From NCBI GenBank assembly GCA_001972305.1, contig BDDD01000178.1:524417-588416 (forward strand): 64,000 nt of DNA. Direction: 5' to 3'. Numbering within the stretch: position 1 is the stretch's first letter; every line of letters begins with the position of its first letter. Shown piece after piece: positions 44,856 to 57,183 of this stretch. Made by a program: the position numbers and the translations under genes. The notes beneath the pieces were generated by a model, which did not search any database, had not been told where the DNA came from, and was given only the letters and a program-made list of their open reading frames with translations. The stretch is from Cephalotus follicularis. Its lineage: Eukaryota; Streptophyta; Magnoliopsida; Oxalidales; Cephalotaceae.

Positions 44856-47660
44856 TCAATCAGTCAAAAGAAAAGGATATGTCTCTCCCATATGGTCCTC
44901 GTGCTCCCAGGTGCGCTCCATAGAACCGTGACACTGCCATAGAATACTGACCAAAGGGATGGTCTTGTTCCTCAATACTCTGATCTGTCGGTCAACAATC
45001 TGTATAGGAGTCTTCTGTAAACGATAAGTCAGGTTCCAGCAGAAACTGGCCATACTCAAGATGTGTGAAGGATCTCGAACATATCTCCTCAACTGAGAAA
45101 CATGGAACACATCATGCACTCCCGACAATGCTGGAGGCAAGGCAAGCCTATAAGCAAGTCGGCCAATCCGATCCAATACCTCGAAAGGTCCAATAAAACG
45201 AGGAGAAAGCTTTCCTTTCTTCCCGAATCTCAAGACTCCTTTAGTGGGCGACACTTTGAGGAAAACATGGTCACCAACACTAAACTCTAAGCCTCTGCGA
45301 TGAACATCAGTATAGCTTTTCTGTCTACTCTGTGCAACAATCAATCGGTTTCTAATCTGTTTCACTTTCTCTGCGGTAATCTGCACAATCTCTGGCCCCA
45401 AAATACTCTTTTCACCGACCTGATCCCAATAACTGGTGATCGACACTTCCTACCATATAGGGCTTCATAGGGAGCCATATGTATGCTCTCGTGATAACTG
45501 TTGTTATACGAGAACTCAATCAAATGCAAATAGTCATCCCAACTACCTCCAAAGTCGAGCACGCATGCTCGAAGCATGTCCTCCAATGTCTGAATGGTCC
45601 TTTCAGACAAACCATCTGTTTGGGGATGAAAAGCAGTGCTGAAACTTAATTCTGTACCCATAGCTACCTGTAACTTCCTCCAAAACCCGGAAATGAGGTG
45701 AGAGTCTTGCTCTGAAACAATGTTGACAGGAGCTTCATGTGCTTTAACAATCTCTTTCATGAACAATCTGGACAACTTTTCTCTAGAATAAGTCATCCGA
45801 ATCGGTAGAAAGTGGGTCGACTTCGTGAGTTGATCGACCACAACCCATATACCATCATGTCTGTCACGAGTCAGAGGCAACCCAGACACGAAATCCATGG
45901 TAATGTGCTCCCATTTCCACTCGGGAATGAGCAAAGGCTGAAGCAAGCCTGCCGGTCTCTGGTACTCTGCCTTAACTTGCTGACAAGTGAGGCATCTCGA
46001 TACAAACTCTACGATTTCTCTCTTCATGTCAGTCCACCAATAGCTAAGTTTTTTTTTTAGGTCACGATACATCTTCGTACTCCCTGGATGGACAGAGAGA
46101 CAAGATTTATGAGCTTGAGAAAGAAACTCTTCCCTCAACTCGCTATCGGCTGGAATGCAAACTCTGTTCTTGTATGTCAATAACCCATCCGTAGATAGGG
46201 AGAAATCGGGTTTCAATCTTTATCAATAACAGTAGCCACTCTCTGCAATCACTACCACACAAGGACAGTGTTTCTCTGTGTCAAACTAGTCAATACTATA
46301 GCAATACGGGAAGATCCCTCAACAAATCGAAGATAATACCCTGTTAAACCCAAGAAGCTACGAACTTCGGAAGCATTCGCCGGTCGTTTCCAATCTTTCA
46401 CTGCCTCTACTTTTGATGGATCCACTGATAAACCGTCACTAAAAACAATATGCCCAGGAAAAGTAACCTCCGATAACCAAAACTCGCACTTGTCAAATTT
46501 TGCATACAATCGATGATCCCTCAAAGTTTACAGTACAATGTAGAGGTGCTGGGCATGCTCCTCATCGGTCCTGGAATAGACCAAGAGGTCATCAATGAAC
46601 ACTAAAATAAACTGGTCCAAATACTGCCCTAACACTCGGTTCATCAGGTCCATGAAAGCCGCAGGAGCATTAGTCACACCAAAAGGTATAACTAAGAACT
46701 CATAATGGCCATATCTCAAACTGAAAGCCGTCTTCGGAACATTCTCCGGTCTGACTTTCAACTGGTGGTAGCCCGATCTCAAGTCGACCTAGAAAACACT
46801 GTCGCTCCTCTAAGCTGATCAAACAGCTCATCAACGTGCGGTAGAGGGTACTTATTCTTCACTGTAACTTTATTGAGTTGTCGGTAGTCAATACACATAC
46901 GGAGCGATCCATCTTTCTTCTTGACAAAAAGAACCGGTGCTCCCCAGGGTGAAGCACTAGGTCTTATAAAACCTTTGTCGAGAAGATTCTGTAACTGTAT
47001 CATAAACTCTTTCAACTCTATAAATGCAATTCGGTACGGTGCTCGAGAAATTGGTGCAGTTCCTGGTATCAGATCAGTCAGAAACTCTATCTCTCTGTCT
47101 GGTGGTAACGACGTCAAATCCCGAGGAAAAACGTCTACGAACTCGCAAACCTCTGGAATGTCCTCCAGTTCCGGCCGCCATCTGTCTGTATCGAGCACAT
47201 CTGCCAGAAACCCCTGGCATCCCTGTCGTAACAATCTGTCCGCACGCAAAGCCGAAATCATCGGAATAAACAATGGCTCTAAGGTGCCAAGAAACCGAAA
47301 AGGTGGTCGTCCCAGAGGACTGAAAACCACTACTTTCCGATGACAAACCACCTGAGCAAGGCTAGTAGACAACCAATCCATGCCAAGAATCACATCTAGG
47401 CAATCCATCTGTAAAACAATAAGATCGGCTAATAAGCAGCGATCATCAATCTCAACAATACAATCTCTACACACTCGATCGGTGGTCGCTGACTCACCGA
47501 GAGGTGCGGATACCTCCATCAAGATGGAAGGTACTCAGGCCTCAAACCAACATGGGACACAAAAAAAAATGCAATGCAATGAATGAATGGGATGAACCCG
47601 GATCAATAAGAACCCGCGCTGGAAGCTAAAAGAGTCGAATGGTACCTCCAAACACAACAT
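44856..47660 (-). pseudogene. Array INT2 pol: protease, RT and integrase, RNase H mostly missing
   Basis: Minus strand. The protease region has a VLIDPGSSHSF motif near 47620 (DPG instead of DSG/DTG), then a stop and a T9 run that shifts the frame, then LGMDWLS. RT is split at 46780 by the same frameshift as INT1, with [10 protein letters not shown] present. The RT thumb is at 46524-46252 ([26 protein letters not shown]). RNase H is almost absent. Integrase 46216-45362 has the zinc finger (HKSCLSVHPG, CLTCQQVK), a first Asp in HITMDFVSG, SEQD where SDRD is usual (catalytic Asp replaced by Glu) and QTDGLSERTIQTLED. The C-terminal domain and chromodomain-like end lie at 45446-44856. Tekay/Del-like. 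Confidence 0.93.
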
Positions 47661-48722
47661 CTGACCCTGCTGCAGCACTCGGTCCCATAGCAAACACTCT
47701 AGCCTGAACTGTCAGAGCAGAACTCATAGGCTGCTTCCCCCTGGACTGCAAAGTCCCACAGGAAGAAAACGGTACACTAGCTGTCGGTCCCGATGGAGGC
47801 GATGCCCGCTGTGTCTGATCAAATCCTCTAGGATGAGAACTCCGAGGACAATCTCTAGCAATGTGGTCGAAAACACCACAAACCAAGCAATGGCTCAAAA
47901 ACCATCTATAATTCTTATAAGTATGGTTGGCCTTCTGAAAATGCACACATTGAACCGTAGCACTCTGATTACCGCTCCCAGAAAGTCTGGAGGGTGTACC
48001 CTGACTAGGTACTGAAGATCGGTCTCCTCGCCGTGCTTTCGTCGATCTGCCTCTCCTCTGAGAACGGGACGGATTCCCGCTATCCAGATTGTTACCCTGA
48101 GAAACAGGTGAGGGGCTACTATCAGTCTTCTGTGATTTAGTACTGCCACTATCACTACCACTCTGCCAAGAAGAAGGAGTAGGCCTGGTACGGGCTATAT
48201 TTCTCATCTGTTTAGCCTCAGCTGCAATATCCTCAAGATGCATAGCTCGGGAAGAAATATCTGATATGGAGGTCAACCCCAAGGGAGTCAATTGCCTCCT
48301 CAAATCCAATCTCATCCCCCAAAGGAACTTCTTTGCTCTACGCTCTTGGCTCCCACTAAGTACGGGGCGGATCGGGCTAGCTGCGTGAACTCCGCCTCAT
48401 ACTCAGCAACTGTCATGCGTCCTTGTACCAAGTTAGCAAATTCAATCTCTCTTCTGTCTATCTCTACCTGAGGGTAGTACCTTGCATAGAATTCTCTTTT
48501 GAAGGCATCCCAAGAGCGGACTGTACCATCCCTTGTCCAATCTGTATTGACCATAGCCCACCAGTGTTCAACTTCTCCTTGGAGCATATACACTACCAAT
48601 ACCAATATCTGTTCATCATCACATCCCATGACCTCAAGGACCTTCTCCAAATGGATTAGCCAAGACTCAGCAAGAGTAGGACCAGGAAGCCCTACAAATG
48701 CTGGAGACTGGTAACGATGGAA
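47661..48722 (-). pseudogene. Array INT2 gag
   Basis: Nearly identical to the gag at 39037-40055, with the same frameshift near 48313. Here the first zinc knuckle is ruined (CVHFQKANHTYKNY) and the second is intact (CLVCGVFDHIARDC), the reverse of INT1. The N-terminal matrix-like part (WDAFKREFYARYYP, MTVAEYEAEFTQLARS) is well preserved. Confidence 0.9.
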
Positions 48723-48867
48723 TGATCAGATGCAATCACTTTCAATTTCCAATATCAATCTCCTTTCCAATAACAATAGCATGAATAAGCAAGAGCACAT
48801 ATCATGCAAATCCATTCAGTCAATCTCAATCAACGCATTTATATACTTAGTTAGCAGGCCGACCAAT

Positions 48868-48880
48868 GTCTCTGATATCA
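48868..48880 (-). other. Array INT2 primer binding site
   Basis: The minus strand reads TGATATCAGAGAC, a one-base variant of the tRNA-iMet-type site, three bases inside LTR 3. Confidence 0.85.
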
Positions 48881-49270
48881 TAGTGTAACACCCCGCGCCC
48901 GCAGGGCGGACACGTGGCATTACTCTCAATCCAAAACACAAAACAATGGTCGGGACTAGCAATATAAAAAAAATGCGGAAAACTTTAAAACTTTACAATA
49001 CAGCATCAATCTTATACAATGCTAGTCTTTTACAATACATTATCAATCTTTCAATACAATATCTCAATACATTACATTACATCTTTCACTACAATATGTC
49101 AATCAGCTCTGCGGTGCCCAAGCAAACGTGTAGTCAATCCGGTCTTCGGTCCTTCTGTCCACTGCTACATGCTGCCCTACCTATGTCGCACACAAAGGTA
49201 CAACACAGCCCCACCCCGAAGAATGGGGTTAGCCACACTGGCTAAGCAGAAACCCCATGCAGCATGTATG

Positions 49271-51437
49271 TCTAAGGACCCAAATTTCCATGTAAGATAT
49301 TAATTATGTTTGCTATTGTGTAGTTGGCAAATATTTCAAGGGACCCGTAGTATGACCCTACGATCGGGGAGTACGGGGGTTCCGCTCCCCGGTGAGCGGA
49401 CGGTGGGTCCCGCTGCCCGGTTAGGGGGCAGGGGTTTGGGGGGCAGCGCCCCCCGAAGAAAATTTTTTTTAGCTAAGAGATGAGAAGGAAAACTGTCTAA
49501 AGCGCCGACAGTGCCACTTAAAGCGCCGACGCTTTGGTAGTGACGGTCGACGCTTAGAACCCTTCTATCTGCGTTTTAAACCAATTCAAACCGTCGACGC
49601 TTAGGCATAAAGAGTCGACGCTTTGGGTAACGGTCGATGCTCTAAATGTAAATGTCGACGCTTTGAAGTCAGGTGGGTCAGTTGACGTTGACGTTGACAT
49701 TGACGAAGACTTAAAAGCGGCGACGCTTTGTAAGAAAGCGTCAGCGCTTTAGTCGGGATAGAGATGAAAAAGCTCACCGCTGACGCTTAGAGAGAAACCG
49801 TCGACGCTTTGAGTCGTTTTTCTGATGTTTTGTGCGCCACGAGCAACGAATGGAGGCGGCGTTTTTTTTCTATAAATATCAGTGATCAGTAGAAAAATTT
49901 GAAAGAAAGGGAAAGGAGAGAAGGAAGAGAGAAAGAGAAAGGAGAGAAGGAAAAGAGAAAGAGAAAGAAGAGAAGGAAGAGAGGAAGAGAAAGAAGAGAA
50001 GGAAGAAAGGAAGAGAGAAAGAAGGAAAGAGGAGAAAACAAAATTTTGTTGGGATTTCAGCATAGTAATTTCTTCAGTGTGGAGAAAAGAGAGAAGGAGA
50101 TAAAGCAAGGTAAGGACTCATGTTCTTTTTTTTCTTCTAAAAATACCTTATGTTAGGAATTTCTACTCATTCTTGTAAAGCATTTTATTTTAGTATTCAG
50201 CTCAATTTAATTTAACTTGCCCATCGATATGATCGGTATATCCGTCTGACCGAGTGGAGGAAGTTAATTTTTAATTTAATATTTCAATTAAGCAGTTTTA
50301 TGCTCGTTGCAACCGTTTATTTTATCAACTCAATTTAATTTAACTTTCCCATCGATATGATCGGTATATCCGTCTGACCGAGTGGAGGAAGTTAATTTTT
50401 AATTTAATATTTCAATTAAGCAATTTTTATGCTCGATATTTAAATAACTTATTTGTATATATCTTTTATAATTATTACGTTCCTGTATTTTAAATTTCTG
50501 TCAATATTCGTGGTAAATGTCTATATTAAATTTATGTAAATTCTTAAATTCTATGTTGAATTGCTGCCAATTTCTTAACGAAATTATATATTACCATTTT
50601 AAAATATTTCCGTTTGAAATATGAATTCTAGAAAATGTTGTACAAAATTATTTATGAATGCTTTGAGCTGATCACTCAACGTATCAAGAAATGATTATTT
50701 TTACGAAATGAGAAAAGGCAACATACTGAGATGAACAACGACTGGATTGCGATCCAGGGTGGATTAATCTAGTAAAACATTAATGTGAAAGAGCGGAGAA
50801 TGCTCTCGGACATGCATGTGATGTAAGGATAGTAATCGGGGAGTGCACAATGCCCAGGTGAAGCAATGGTTCAACAGGGTTATTTAATTTTATAAACCCC
50901 TCAGTATTTATGAAATATTCTGATTCATGAGATATGATCAGAAAAGAAATGAATGAATGTGAAATATACTGGTTTTATAAAAATACCAGAAAATGAATTT
51001 CAATAATGTTTCATTACGATAATTCTTACTGAGCTATTTTGGTGCTCATTCCTTTCAATGTTTTTGTTTTCAACTAAAATTTTCCAGGAAAAGATTGAAC
51101 GAGGAAAGTCGAGCTTTGAACGAGGAACGTCGAGCTTTGGCAGGAGCTCATAAGTGATAATTTCAAGAAGGAATTATGTTACGAAATATAGTTTTGTGTA
51201 ATAGTTTATGACATTATAACTAATGTTTTTCGCTATATAATGCCTTTGATGGATCCTGTGGAGATGTAAGATGTTAACTATAATTGTTATGATTTTAAGG
51301 TTTAATATATCAAGTTATTTATAGATTATAGCAATTAGTAGGCTTGTTAAAGGATAATAGGTTTCATCACCACGTAATGCACTGACTCCCCAAAGTTCAC
51401 TTTGAGCATAAAGTAGACTCGGATCTGGGGCGTTACA
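49271..51437 (+). mobile_element. Solo LTR nested in array LTR 3 (same event as 40603-42592)
   Basis: 2167 bp, flanked by gtatg at 49266-49270 and 51438-51442. The first bases are TC instead of TG. It differs from its twin by substitutions and a duplication of about 128 bp (starts 50201 and 50329) plus a small duplication near 51095-51140. The palindrome array is at 49505-49815 (starts 49505, 49526, 49547; 49594, 49615, 49634, 49655) and the TATA box at 49870-49879. Confidence 0.95.
49870..49879 (+). promoter_or_regulatory. TATA box of solo LTR 49271-51437
   Basis: CTATAAATAT, one base different from the twin at 41200. Confidence 0.75.
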
Positions 51438-52627
51438 GTATGCATGTACAATGTGCAATATCGGTGACAATCTATACAATATCTATGTGCGGTGTACAAT
51501 ATCAATGTATGACATGGCAAATGTACATGTACAATGTGCAATATCGGTGACAATCTATACAATATCAAGGTGCAGTGTACAATTGGTGATCAGACTACCC
51601 GTATGACAGTGGCCCATAACAGAGCATACGGATAGGATCTATAATAATCAATCAATGGCCGACACTCAATGGTGGTGTATGAAACACCCAATCAATCAAT
51701 CAATATCCTATAGAGCATGCGACCGGGTCAATACAATGTCAATCGGTTAGCGGTGATCAATCCCACGGAAGGTAGTCCTTAAAAATGGGTGGGAGATCTA
51801 TCTACGATTCTCAGATTGATCAGGTCTGGGACTCATAGATCTTCCAGCCTATGGCTGGGTCAATACAATCTCGATGAGCTACAACCGAGGGAGCTACTGA
51901 TACCATTAGGGAGCCACAGCCTCAAGGGAGCATCAATCGACAATCAATCAATAGGCTCAACCGTTACGGAGAAACAATCAATACCGCTCGTCAGCGGGTC
52001 AATACAATACAATAAGTGAAACGATCGGCGGAATAGGCGGACAGAGTCAACGCCCTAACATGCCGACACGAATCATAATGTCGCTCTATAGGATCCATAC
52101 AATACAATCAATCAATCAATCGAGTCAATACAAAATTGGGAAAAGTCAATAAGTGGTGGTGTCTAATGGAGAAATGGGAACGTGCGTCCATCGTACCGAC
52201 TTAGGCTCGCAACAACACTCAGGACTCAAGCAATCGATCGATGTATTAATACAACGTCAAAGCAAAGCAATAAGTGGTGGTGCCTAATGGAGGGATGGGA
52301 ACGTGTATCCATTTTACCGACTTAGACTCACAGCAACACTCATGACTCGAGCAATCAATCAATCAGTGCAATCAGTAGCCGCTAGGCGGTGACAATCAAA
52401 TCGACGGAATAGGAAAGAACATCTATTTGGTCAATGAAAGTCACTGAGTCATCACCTATGGCTCAAGCTGTCACTCTATCAATCTATCATTTCGATCTTT
52501 GAAAACCATTGAAAACTGTGTTTTAAAACGCTTGAATACCTCAAGTGAGGTTCCGGTTAAGCGGCAATGTGAAAAGGGTTGAAAAACCAGCTTTAACAGT
52601 TAAAAACTCCACTCAGCCCGAAAGGCG

Positions 52628-52960
52628 TCGATGTCTTTGGCCAAAGACGTCGATGCTTATCAGGGCATGTCTTTAAAAACGGTAGAAAGACGTCGATGTC
52701 TTTCAAAGACGTCGATGTCTTTCTCAATTTGGACGAAGACGTCGATGTCCTTGGACAAAGACATCGACGTGTTTCAATGAAAATGGCCTGGAGATGCGCA
52801 TCGATGTCTCGCGTCGATGCCTTTTCTGAGGAAAGGCATCTCAAGCAAAAGACGTCGACGTCTTTCAAAGACGTCGATGTCTTTTCTGCGAAAGCAAGGA
52901 GGCTGCATCCCAAAGCGAAAGACATCGATGCCCATGGGCAAAGGGATCGACGTCTTTGCT
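52628..52960. repeat. AAAGACGTCGATGTCTTT array in array LTR 3
   Basis: Core starts include 52628, 52650, 52693, 52712, 52742 and 52764, then more to about 52955. A perfect 18-bp palindrome AAAGACGTCGACGTCTTT is repeated near 52849-52866. Confidence 0.88.
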
Positions 52961-53552
52961 GGAAATGGCCAATTTTTCTGTAGAAAACCAACAATTTTAA
53001 AGCCAAAACCCAATTAAATCCATTCTTTAAGAAACCAAGGGTTAAAAATTCAGTCTTTAAGGTTAGTAAAACTAGTTATAACCTTCAATTTAATACTTCA
53101 ATCATCCTAGATCCATTGGGTCAAGGAAATCAATAAAAACCCTAGTTTTTACAATTCATTTAAATTCAATCATTCAATCACTCAATCAATCATTCAATTC
53201 AGTCAATCAATCAATAAAGCGATAGACAATTCAGTAAAGAAGTCCTACCTTTCACTGAAGCTTCAAAAGTTGAGCTGACGATCGATCAATCGGCTGAAAT
53301 CGCTCAATAATCCGTTGCTTTCTTGTTCAATCGGTAAGCCACTACTTGTAATCACTGTCCTTGTCGATGGAGATGCAATTCCAGCTGCAAGGGAGGAAGA
53401 TCGGTAAGCCACTACTTGTAATCACTGTCCTTGTCGATGGAGATGCAATTCCAGCTGCAAGGGAGGAAGATGGAGGCTCCAGCTAGAGAGAGAGGGAGAA
53501 GGATAGAGAGAGACATGAATGGTGAGAATGAGAGAAATGACAAAGGAATTAA

Positions 53553-53561
53553 CTTATATAG
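53553..53561 (-). promoter_or_regulatory. TATA box of array LTR 3
   Basis: Minus-strand CTATATAAG, as in LTRs 1 and 2. Confidence 0.65.
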
Positions 53562-53739
53562 TCGATTCGGTCAATTCTCCGAAACTCAGCCCGAAATCCC
53601 GACTATACATGCATAAGATCAATACAATATCAATAGGTATAAGAATACCTCAATTCAATGCAGTTCAGTACGGTCCAAAACGGTACAATAAGGTACGATG
53701 TATGCATGAAAAGTACAAAAGGGAATTCGGGTCGTCACA

Positions 53740-54720
53740 CAATCTGGCTATCTCTACCACATATTCATGTCAAACGCTCGAGAGTGTAGTCATCACGAAT
53801 TGGTAGGAAATGTGCTGACATCGTCAATCGGTCAACAATTACCCATATAATGTTATGGGTCCTTAGCGTTCTTGGTAGTCTCTTCACGCTTCCGTTGCAC
53901 CATTCTGATCTCGATAATGACTGAAACTTCCCTGTAGATATTTGGTTGTTATCTACATAGCTAAACTCTCCAAATTCTGTGAACCAGATGAACTTGACAT
54001 TATTCCGCATCATCTTCATTAACGGATTTGCAATAAAATAAAAAACTTTCTTAAACCGTCTATCTTATCCAGTAAGTCCTAAGAAACTTCTAATCTCTAT
54101 CGCGGATACTAGTCGTTTCCATTTCTCAATCGCTCTCGTTATAACTGGATCTGCCAAAATTCTATTTTTTGTGATCACATGATCAAGAATAGATACTTAC
54201 TCCTTAACTCTTAACTGACAATATATAGATTGAAGGTCGATCTTTAAGAATTACTTTGCTCCTTCCAGCTGATCAAACAGGTCATCGATTCTTGCAACGG
54301 ATACTCGTTCTTGCTTGTTACTCGATTAAGTTCATAAAAATTGATGCGTAGCCTCTTCGATCCATCCTTCTTCTTCACAAACAAAACTAGGGTCCCCAAA
54401 GTGATATGTTGTACTGAAATAATTCTTTTCTCCATTGCTTTTTGTAGATGTTCCTTCAATTCCTTAAGTTCTTTCTGGAATCTTGAAATGGCCCAGGATC
54501 TTCTTCTTGTGGCAATCCATAATAGCATGACATGTCACAAGCCAAACCATTCCTAGTACAACATCAAACTCAAAAATTCCTACATCAACTAGTAACTCCT
54601 GCCCCTCAATATTCTCCAAACAAGATTATAAAAGGTGTTTGCCCTAAGTACTCCCACTACTGGTTTCAGCTTCCAATTCTACTTCTAATATTTGCGATGG
54701 CACACTTAAAGATTGTATAA
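53740..54720 (-). pseudogene. Gypsy A protease, RT and integrase N-terminal remnant
   Basis: Minus strand, upstream half of the element continued at 33736-34619. It has the protease end (DVVLGMVWL near 54520), then RT ([44 protein letters not shown]). RT jumps near 54190 from YCQLRVKE to VITKNRILADP, so the FxDD active-site segment is deleted. RT thumb follows (IRSFLGLTG), then a jump into integrase (IIWVIVDRLTMSAHFLPIRDDYTLERLT, 54019-53765) and VVEIARL up to the array border. RNase H and the integrase zinc finger are gone. An old, heavily deleted Tekay-like element. Confidence 0.88.
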
Positions 54721-54907
54721 AAACTAAGAACACAAATGAATGGGTGTCACAACTCTCCACTCCTAAGCAAAATTTTAACCTCAACATTTTTTATATAATT
54801 AATCTACAAAACAACGCTTTTCTGACACCTCACTTTTAACACAGCATTCACAAGACATGTATTTACAAGTACTCTTGTCAACCTTAAATGATATACAAGA
54901 GCTATAC
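54721..54907. other. Unassigned AT-rich sequence
   Basis: Presumably decayed gypsy A upstream sequence. No motif was seen. Confidence 0.3.
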
Positions 54908-56850
54908 TGTCACACCCCGTTTCATTGACAACATAAAGGTCATGGAAATTTAACATAATTATTCAGCTTATGCAAATACGGTAAAATTTAAAACTTTAAA
55001 TACCAACAATATTATGCCAACAGGCTACAATCTCACAGTTCACAATCATGTCCAAAGGACCAATCAATTCACAATGGGTACAAAGAGCGTCGCCAACTCC
55101 TGGCCCCAACATCGTACATCCTGACATTGGCCCCCAACTCCTGGAAGCACGAGCAGGTCACGGTACAGTGAGTTACCCATTCATCTCCTGGCTCCTGGGT
55201 CAACCCGACCACTAGCCATCGCTGGCATCTCCGCCACGCAACTAGTATGGCCACAATCACAATCACAATCAATATCACAGTCCAAATCACAATCACAATC
55301 ATCTCAATACTCAATCAGTTTTCAAAGCAATTTATAAGATAAAAATACTTGAAAACAATCACATTTTTACGATGTCACGGTTCTCAGTTCACGATGTCAC
55401 AAATCTCAGTTCACGATGTTTTGGAAGCCATTTTCACAATCTTCCGAAAATATACATTTTACTCAAAACATACATTTTTGTATAAAGTAATGATTCATAA
55501 TAATCATGTATGCACTTCCAAAAATGATAAAACATTTCATAATCAATAATAATCAATTCACAATTCAGTTTATCACAGTACACAATGCACACATATGCTC
55601 ATAATGCAAAACAGTCCCAAACAATCGGCTGTCTCCCCCTGACAGTCGGCTGTTTTCCTTAAACAGTTGGCTGTCCTCACTCAGCAGTCGGCTGCCCACG
55701 GTCAACAGTCGACAGTCGGCTGCCCCCTTTGGCAGTCGGCTGGTCCCTCACTCAACCAGTTGGTTGTCCTCCTATGGACAGTCGGCTGGTCCATGAACAG
55801 TACACGTTTCGTCAACGTCACTTACCCCAACATGCCATCTCAGTAAACCCGGGTAAAGTGACACGTGGACAGTCGGTTGTCACCCCAAATAGTCGGCTGT
55901 ACCACCCACAGTCGGTTGCCTTCTCTTTGGCAGTCGGCTATCCCAAACAGCAGGAGGTAACCTCCATTAAAATGCATGAACAGTCGACTGGCTCCTTTGC
56001 GCTGTCGGCTATTCTCACCGAACAGTCGACTGCTAGCCTCGGATTGTCGGCTGTCCTCCTTGGACAGTCGGCTGGCCCTGCGGATAGTGCACAAAAACAT
56101 CAGATAATACATGCAATTCTCAATCCAAATACATTTGAAACAGAGCATTCATCAACCACAAAACACATTCATGCTCATATCACAGTACATTGCATGCATT
56201 TCATCTATGGACATTATTATGATTAAACTTAAACCACAATTATAGACTATCCCCTACCTTGAATTCCAAGTTAGGAATTGCAATCCACCTCTTTAAGTCC
56301 CGGATCCGAGGCATTCAAAGCTCCCAGGTCCGTCCAATGGCTCCAACAAACTCGATTCTCCCACTGGTTTGAGCTTCCCAGCCTCCGGTTCAAGTATAGA
56401 ACCTTGGGATTAACTTCTCCCTCTCCTCTCCTCTCCTTCTTCCTCACAACTCTCAGGTTTCTTTTCTCTCTTAGAAAAGCTGATTGAAAGAGGAGAAGAA
56501 ATGTGTTTTTATGGGGAAAACATGTTTCTCCATTTCTCTGCCAACACAATCCCCCAAATCACTCTCCCTTACTGCCAACAGGTCTGGCGACGTTATGTTG
56601 TCTGACCTGTTGGCAGTCGACTCCCTCGACTTGGAAGTCGACTGTCACAACCGATAGTCCCAGTCGACTATTTCTCCCAGCAGTCGGCTGGTCACACTAA
56701 GGGGGTCCAGTCGACTGCCTCCTTCCAGCAGTCGGCTGCCCACCGTGTTTCAACACATCCCTTTATCTTTCCATGCAAGTTTTAACACACAATATAGGAA
56801 ACTCATGATTCTCATTAATTTAAAGCATAGATTACATTGGAAATACAATA
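54908..56850 (-). repeat. 3' LTR of gypsy B
   Basis: Starts TGTCACACCCCG and matches the solo LTR 30297-33121 over most of its length. The last 33 or so bases of the LTR and the polypurine tract are deleted: TACAATA runs straight into CTCGAAGAATTTCATCC of the internal region. It has CAGTCGGCTG blocks at 55622-55788, 55870-55940, 55981-56095 and about 56612-56745. Confidence 0.88.
55622..56095. repeat. CAGTCGGCTG array of gypsy B LTR
   Basis: Starts are 55622, 55643, 55664, 55685, 55706 (four exact 21-bp steps), 55713, 55733, 55757 and 55779; then 55870, 55890, 55909 and 55931; then 55981, 56002, 56023, 56044, 56065 and 56085 (four exact 21-bp steps). Confidence 0.95.
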
Positions 56851-57183
56851 CTCGAAGAATTTCATCCTCAAAATTAAACAGTACTAGAATAAGTGAGAGT
56901 AACACTCCCTCGTCTCTTCTTCATGTTCCCAAGTTGCTTCATCCGGATGGTGGAACTTCCATTGAACCTTCACCATAGGAATGATTCGGTTCCTCAATAC
57001 ATGCGTCTTCCGGTCCAGAATCCGCACTGGCAACTCCTCCCAAGATAAGTCATCTCGTACAGGGACTAAATCAAAATCCAAAACATGCGAAGGATATCCG
57101 ATATACCTCCTCAGCATGGACACATGGAAAACGTCATGCACATTTGACAGTGTTGGAGGTAAAGCTAGCTGATAAGCCACCTC
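56851..57183 (-). pseudogene. Gypsy B integrase C-terminus with chromodomain-like end
   Basis: The minus strand reads AYQLALPPTLSNVHDVFHVSMLRRYI, then VRILDRKTHVLRNRIIPMVKVQW and DEATWEHEEE, the typical end of a Tekay/Del pol. The rest of the element is displaced by LTR D, which begins at 57184. There is no stop inside the piece except at its natural end. Confidence 0.9.

Larger units (their letters stand above)
34620..53739 (-). mobile_element. Tandem gypsy array: LTR-INT-LTR-INT-LTR (Tekay/Del-like)
   Basis: Three LTRs (34620-36930, 40217-44806, 48884-53739) share two internal regions (36931-40216 and 44807-48883). A single 5-bp TSD caatc lies only at the outer ends (34615-34619 and 53740-53744). 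Each internal region has a primer site at its right end and a polypurine tract (GGAGGGGAGAA) at its left. LTRs 2 and 3 carry the same solo LTR at the same base with the same TSD, and LTR 1 is empty there. The two internal regions share frameshifts. Unequal recombination between the LTRs of one inserted, already defective element explains all of this. Confidence 0.95.
48884..53739 (-). repeat. Array LTR 3 with nested solo LTR
   Basis: TGTAACACC...GTCGTCACA, native length about 2684 bp. It carries the same solo LTR as LTR 2 and two copies of the roughly 70-bp unit near 53330-53470. Followed by the outer TSD caatc. Confidence 0.93.

Noticed and set aside
49899..50156. Lys/Glu/Arg-rich 85-codon frame
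   Set aside because: Translation of the purine-rich LTR leader.
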